A program made the translations under genes and the position numbers. Shown here in pieces: positions 6,250 to 8,168 of a DNA stretch of 8,168 nt. Within the stretch, counting starts at the first letter, position 1. Every line of letters starts with the position of its first letter. The stretch is taken from positions 1 to 8,168 of the forward strand of contig JAUNHO010000033.1 of assembly GCA_030523905.1 (NCBI GenBank), given 5' to 3'. Under the pieces are notes generated by a model, which ran no database searches, had not been told where the DNA came from, and saw nothing but the letters and a program-made list of their open reading frames with translations. The stretch comes from Bergeyella zoohelcum. GTDB taxonomy: Bacteria; Bacteroidota; Bacteroidia; Flavobacteriales; Weeksellaceae.

Positions 6250-8103
6250 TTACTCTACGGTTACAGATTTTGCCAAATTTCTTGGTTGATCCACATTCGC
6301 ACCTCTATAAACAGCGATGTAATAAGACAATAACTGCAACGGCACAGAGGCTACGATAGGTGAGAAACACTCGGAGGTTTCAGGGATTTCTATCACATAA
6401 TCTGCCATACTTGCCACCTGCTCATCTCCTTTATTCACTACGGCTATTACTTTTCCTTTTCTCGCTTTTATCTCCTGTACATTACTTACAATCTTATCAT
6501 AATGTCCTTTCTTCGGAGCAATAATCACGATTGGCATATTCTCATCTATCAAAGCAATAGGTCCGTGCTTCATCTCTGCCGCAGGATACCCCTCTGCGTG
6601 AATGTATGAAATTTCTTTTAGTTTCAAAGCCCCTTCCAATGCTGCTGGGAAATTGTAACCTCTTCCCAAATAAAGGAAATTGGTAGCATCCACGAAATCT
6701 TTTGCGATTTCTTTCACATAATCGTGGGTATTTTCAAGGACTTCTTCTATTTTTTTCGGAAGAGCATCTAGCTCGGTAATGAGTTTCATAAACTCTTGAT
6801 TGCTAAGCTCTCCATTATGTTTTCCTAATTTAAGGGCAATTAACGATAAAATGGTCAATTGAGCCGTAAAGGCCTTTGTAGAAGCCACCCCAATCTCTGG
6901 CCCTGCGTGGGTATAAGACCCTGCATCTGTAATCCTTGCGATAGAAGAATCTACCACATTACAAATTCCGTAGATGAACGCCCCTTTCTCTTTTGCAAGT
7001 TTCAGTGCTGCCATAGTATCGGCTGTTTCACCTGACTGGGAAATTGCAATTACAATATCTTTATCGGTGATAATAGGGTTTCTATATCTAAACTCGGAAG
7101 CATACTCCACCTCCACTGGGATTCTTGCAAATTCTTCTATAAGATACTCGCCAATGAGACCCGCGTGCCAAGAAGTACCACAAGCGATGATGATGATTCT
7201 ATTCGCTTTTTTGATTTTCTCTAAATGGTCCCAAATACCTGCCATCTTGATGATACCTTCATCTACTAAAAGTCTTCCACGCATAGTATCGTGAATGGAT
7301 TTTGGTTGCTCAAAGATTTCTTTTAGCATAAAGTGTTCAAAACCACCCTTTTCTATTTGTTCAAGGCTTAGTTTCAATTCCTGAACTACTGGATTCACCA
7401 CGGAATTATCTTCTATCTTATTGATTTCCACTCCTTTTTCAAGGGAAATAGTCGCCATATGACCTTCCTCTAAATAGATAGCCTCTTTGGTAAATTCCAC
7501 AAACGGAGAAGCATCTGATGCGATGAAATATTCCTTATCGCCCAAACCAATAGCCAACGGAGAACCTAATCTCGCAACGACCAAAAGCCCAGGGAAATCA
7601 TCGTGCATTACGGTAATAGCGTACGCACCATAAACCTCATTCAGAGCATATCTTACCGCCGTAGGGAAATCTATATCAGTTTCCTTATCCATAAAATATT
7701 GGATAAGATTGACCAAAACCTCTGTATCGGTTTCAGATTTGAAAGTAAAACCTTTATCTATGAGCATTGTTTTAATGGTATCATAATTTTCAATAATTCC
7801 ATTATGCACCAATGCTATTTTACCATTATTGGACAAATGTGGGTGAGAGTTATGGTCGCTAGGCACCCCGTGTGTAGCCCATCTGGTATGCCCCATTCCT
7901 ATATTTGCCTTATTTGTAAGACTATCCGAAATGGCAACCAAATCATCTACTTTACCTTTTGTTTTAGCCACATCAAAAGCACCATTATCCGTATCCAAAA
8001 CGATACCAGCACTATCATACCCTCTATATTCTAGTCTTCTAAGACCATTGATGACAATATCATAAGCGTCTCTTCCGCCCGTGTAACCTACAATTCCACA
8101 CAT
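6250..8103 (-). CDS. glmS: Glutamine--fructose-6-phosphate aminotransferase (isomerizing)
   Basis: GlmS is a cytoplasmic enzyme that makes glucosamine-6-phosphate from fructose-6-phosphate and glutamine, the first step to UDP-GlcNAc for peptidoglycan and LPS. The frame is open to 8166, but the start is placed at 8103 because the mature enzyme must begin with the catalytic cysteine of MCGIVGY. That gives 617 residues, against 609 in E. coli. The N-terminal class II glutamine amidotransferase domain (about 1-220) shows Cys2, RLEYRGYDSAG (22-32), GHTRWATHG (71-79), HNGIIENYD (100-108) and SETDTE (123-128). Two SIS sugar-isomerase domains follow: ACGTSWHAG (307-315), SQSGETADT (355-363), GPEIGVASTKAFTAQL (401-416), then LKLKEISYIHAEGYP (493-507) and MKHGP (511-515). 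Counterparts of E. coli E488 (E497), H504 (H513) and Schiff-base K603 (K612, in the terminal NLAKSVTVE) are all present, so it should be active. It lies upstream of gldK in the same direction. Confidence 0.97.
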   Translation of the reverse strand: MCGIVGYTGGRDAYDIVINGLRRLEYRGYDSAGIVLDTDNGAFDVAKTKGKVDDLVAISDSLTNKANIGMGHTRWATHGVPSDHNSHPHLSNNGKIALVHNGIIENYDTIKTMLIDKGFTFKSETDTEVLVNLIQYFMDKETDIDFPTAVRYALNEVYGAYAITVMHDDFPGLLVVARLGSPLAIGLGDKEYFIASDASPFVEFTKEAIYLEEGHMATISLEKGVEINKIEDNSVVNPVVQELKLSLEQIEKGGFEHFMLKEIFEQPKSIHDTMRGRLLVDEGIIKMAGIWDHLEKIKKANRIIIIACGTSWHAGLIGEYLIEEFARIPVEVEYASEFRYRNPIITDKDIVIAISQSGETADTMAALKLAKEKGAFIYGICNVVDSSIARITDAGSYTHAGPEIGVASTKAFTAQLTILSLIALKLGKHNGELSNQEFMKLITELDALPKKIEEVLENTHDYVKEIAKDFVDATNFLYLGRGYNFPAALEGALKLKEISYIHAEGYPAAEMKHGPIALIDENMPIVIIAPKKGHYDKIVSNVQEIKARKGKVIAVVNKGDEQVASMADYVIEIPETSECFSPIVASVPLQLLSYYIAVYRGANVDQPRNLAKSVTVE

Positions 8104-8139
8104 AATATAATTGTTATTTTTTTTATTTGTATTTTTACA

Positions 8140-8147
8140 CAAAGGTT
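8140..8147 (-). promoter_or_regulatory. Candidate -7 element of a glmS promoter
   Basis: On the minus strand AACCTTTG (complement of 8140-8147) matches the Bacteroidota TAnnTTTG element at all fixed positions but the first. It lies 36 bases before the chosen glmS ATG, giving a plausible leader of about 30 bases, AT-rich and without a Shine-Dalgarno motif. No TTG is visible at the expected upstream distance, but that distance reaches the right edge of the window, so the -33 element cannot be judged. If right, it lies inside the longer open frame that runs to 8166, which further argues against the upstream start. Confidence 0.25.
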
Positions 8148-8168
8148 CTGATGATATGACACGCATCC

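Noticed and set aside
7603..8034. 143-codon plus-strand open frame opposite glmS
   Set aside because: Antisense to the conserved glutaminase domain, with Ile/Cys-rich composition typical of a shadow frame.
8104..8168. Possible glmS ribozyme upstream of glmS
   Set aside because: Only 65 bases are present upstream, AT-rich with no pseudoknot core visible, and that ribozyme is characteristic of Firmicutes.
1..8168. tRNA, rRNA, CRISPR array, phage or toxin-antitoxin content
   Set aside because: No cloverleaf, rRNA motif, regularly spaced repeats or matching proteins were seen; nearly all sequence is covered by five conserved core genes and the partial rarA.

Overview
The window looks like ordinary chromosome from a low-GC member of the Bacteroidota, most probably class Flavobacteriia (Weeksellaceae-like: Chryseobacterium, Riemerella, Elizabethkingia and relatives). 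The evidence is a complete gldK-gldL-gldM-gldN block (the type IX secretion / gliding core, known only from this phylum), AT-rich spacers, starts preceded by A-rich sequence rather than a Shine-Dalgarno motif, and possible Bacteroidota-type promoters (TTG about 18 bases before TAnnTTTG). The genus cannot be fixed from the sequence alone.

Layout, left to right. The 3' 95% or so of rarA (AAA+ replication/recombination factor) runs on the plus strand from beyond the left edge to 1222. It converges on a minus-strand block across a 238-base spacer. That spacer holds a good intrinsic terminator for the minus-strand operon (1391-1425) and a nested imperfect palindrome (1267-1372) of unknown meaning. 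The minus-strand block, in order of transcription, is glmS (8103-6250), a 119-base spacer, gldK (6130-4733), gldL (4718-4041), gldM (3999-2419) and gldN (2393-1461). The gld genes are 14, 41 and 25 bases apart and read as one transcription unit ending at 1391-1425. The glmS-gldK spacer holds a weak terminator-like hairpin and an overlapping candidate promoter, so gldKLMN probably has its own promoter with some readthrough from glmS.

How the genes work together. GldL and GldM form the proton-driven inner-membrane motor: GldL carries the membrane glutamate E49, and GldM carries the matching N-terminal arginine (R12) and a long periplasmic shaft. GldK, an outer-membrane lipoprotein with a non-catalytic sulfatase-modifying-factor fold, and GldN, a periplasmic protein, form the ring under the outer membrane that the shaft reaches. 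GlmS makes glucosamine-6-phosphate, feeding UDP-GlcNAc into peptidoglycan and LPS. RarA has no evident functional tie to the others.

No tRNA, rRNA, CRISPR, insertion sequence, toxin-antitoxin or phage gene was seen. I do not see a previously undescribed system. The points worth checking are the spacer palindrome at 1267-1372, the overlapping terminator/promoter with a ten-base homopolymer upstream of gldK, the non-catalytic and insertion-bearing fold of GldK, and two start-site corrections (rarA runs off the edge; glmS starts at 8103, not 8166).
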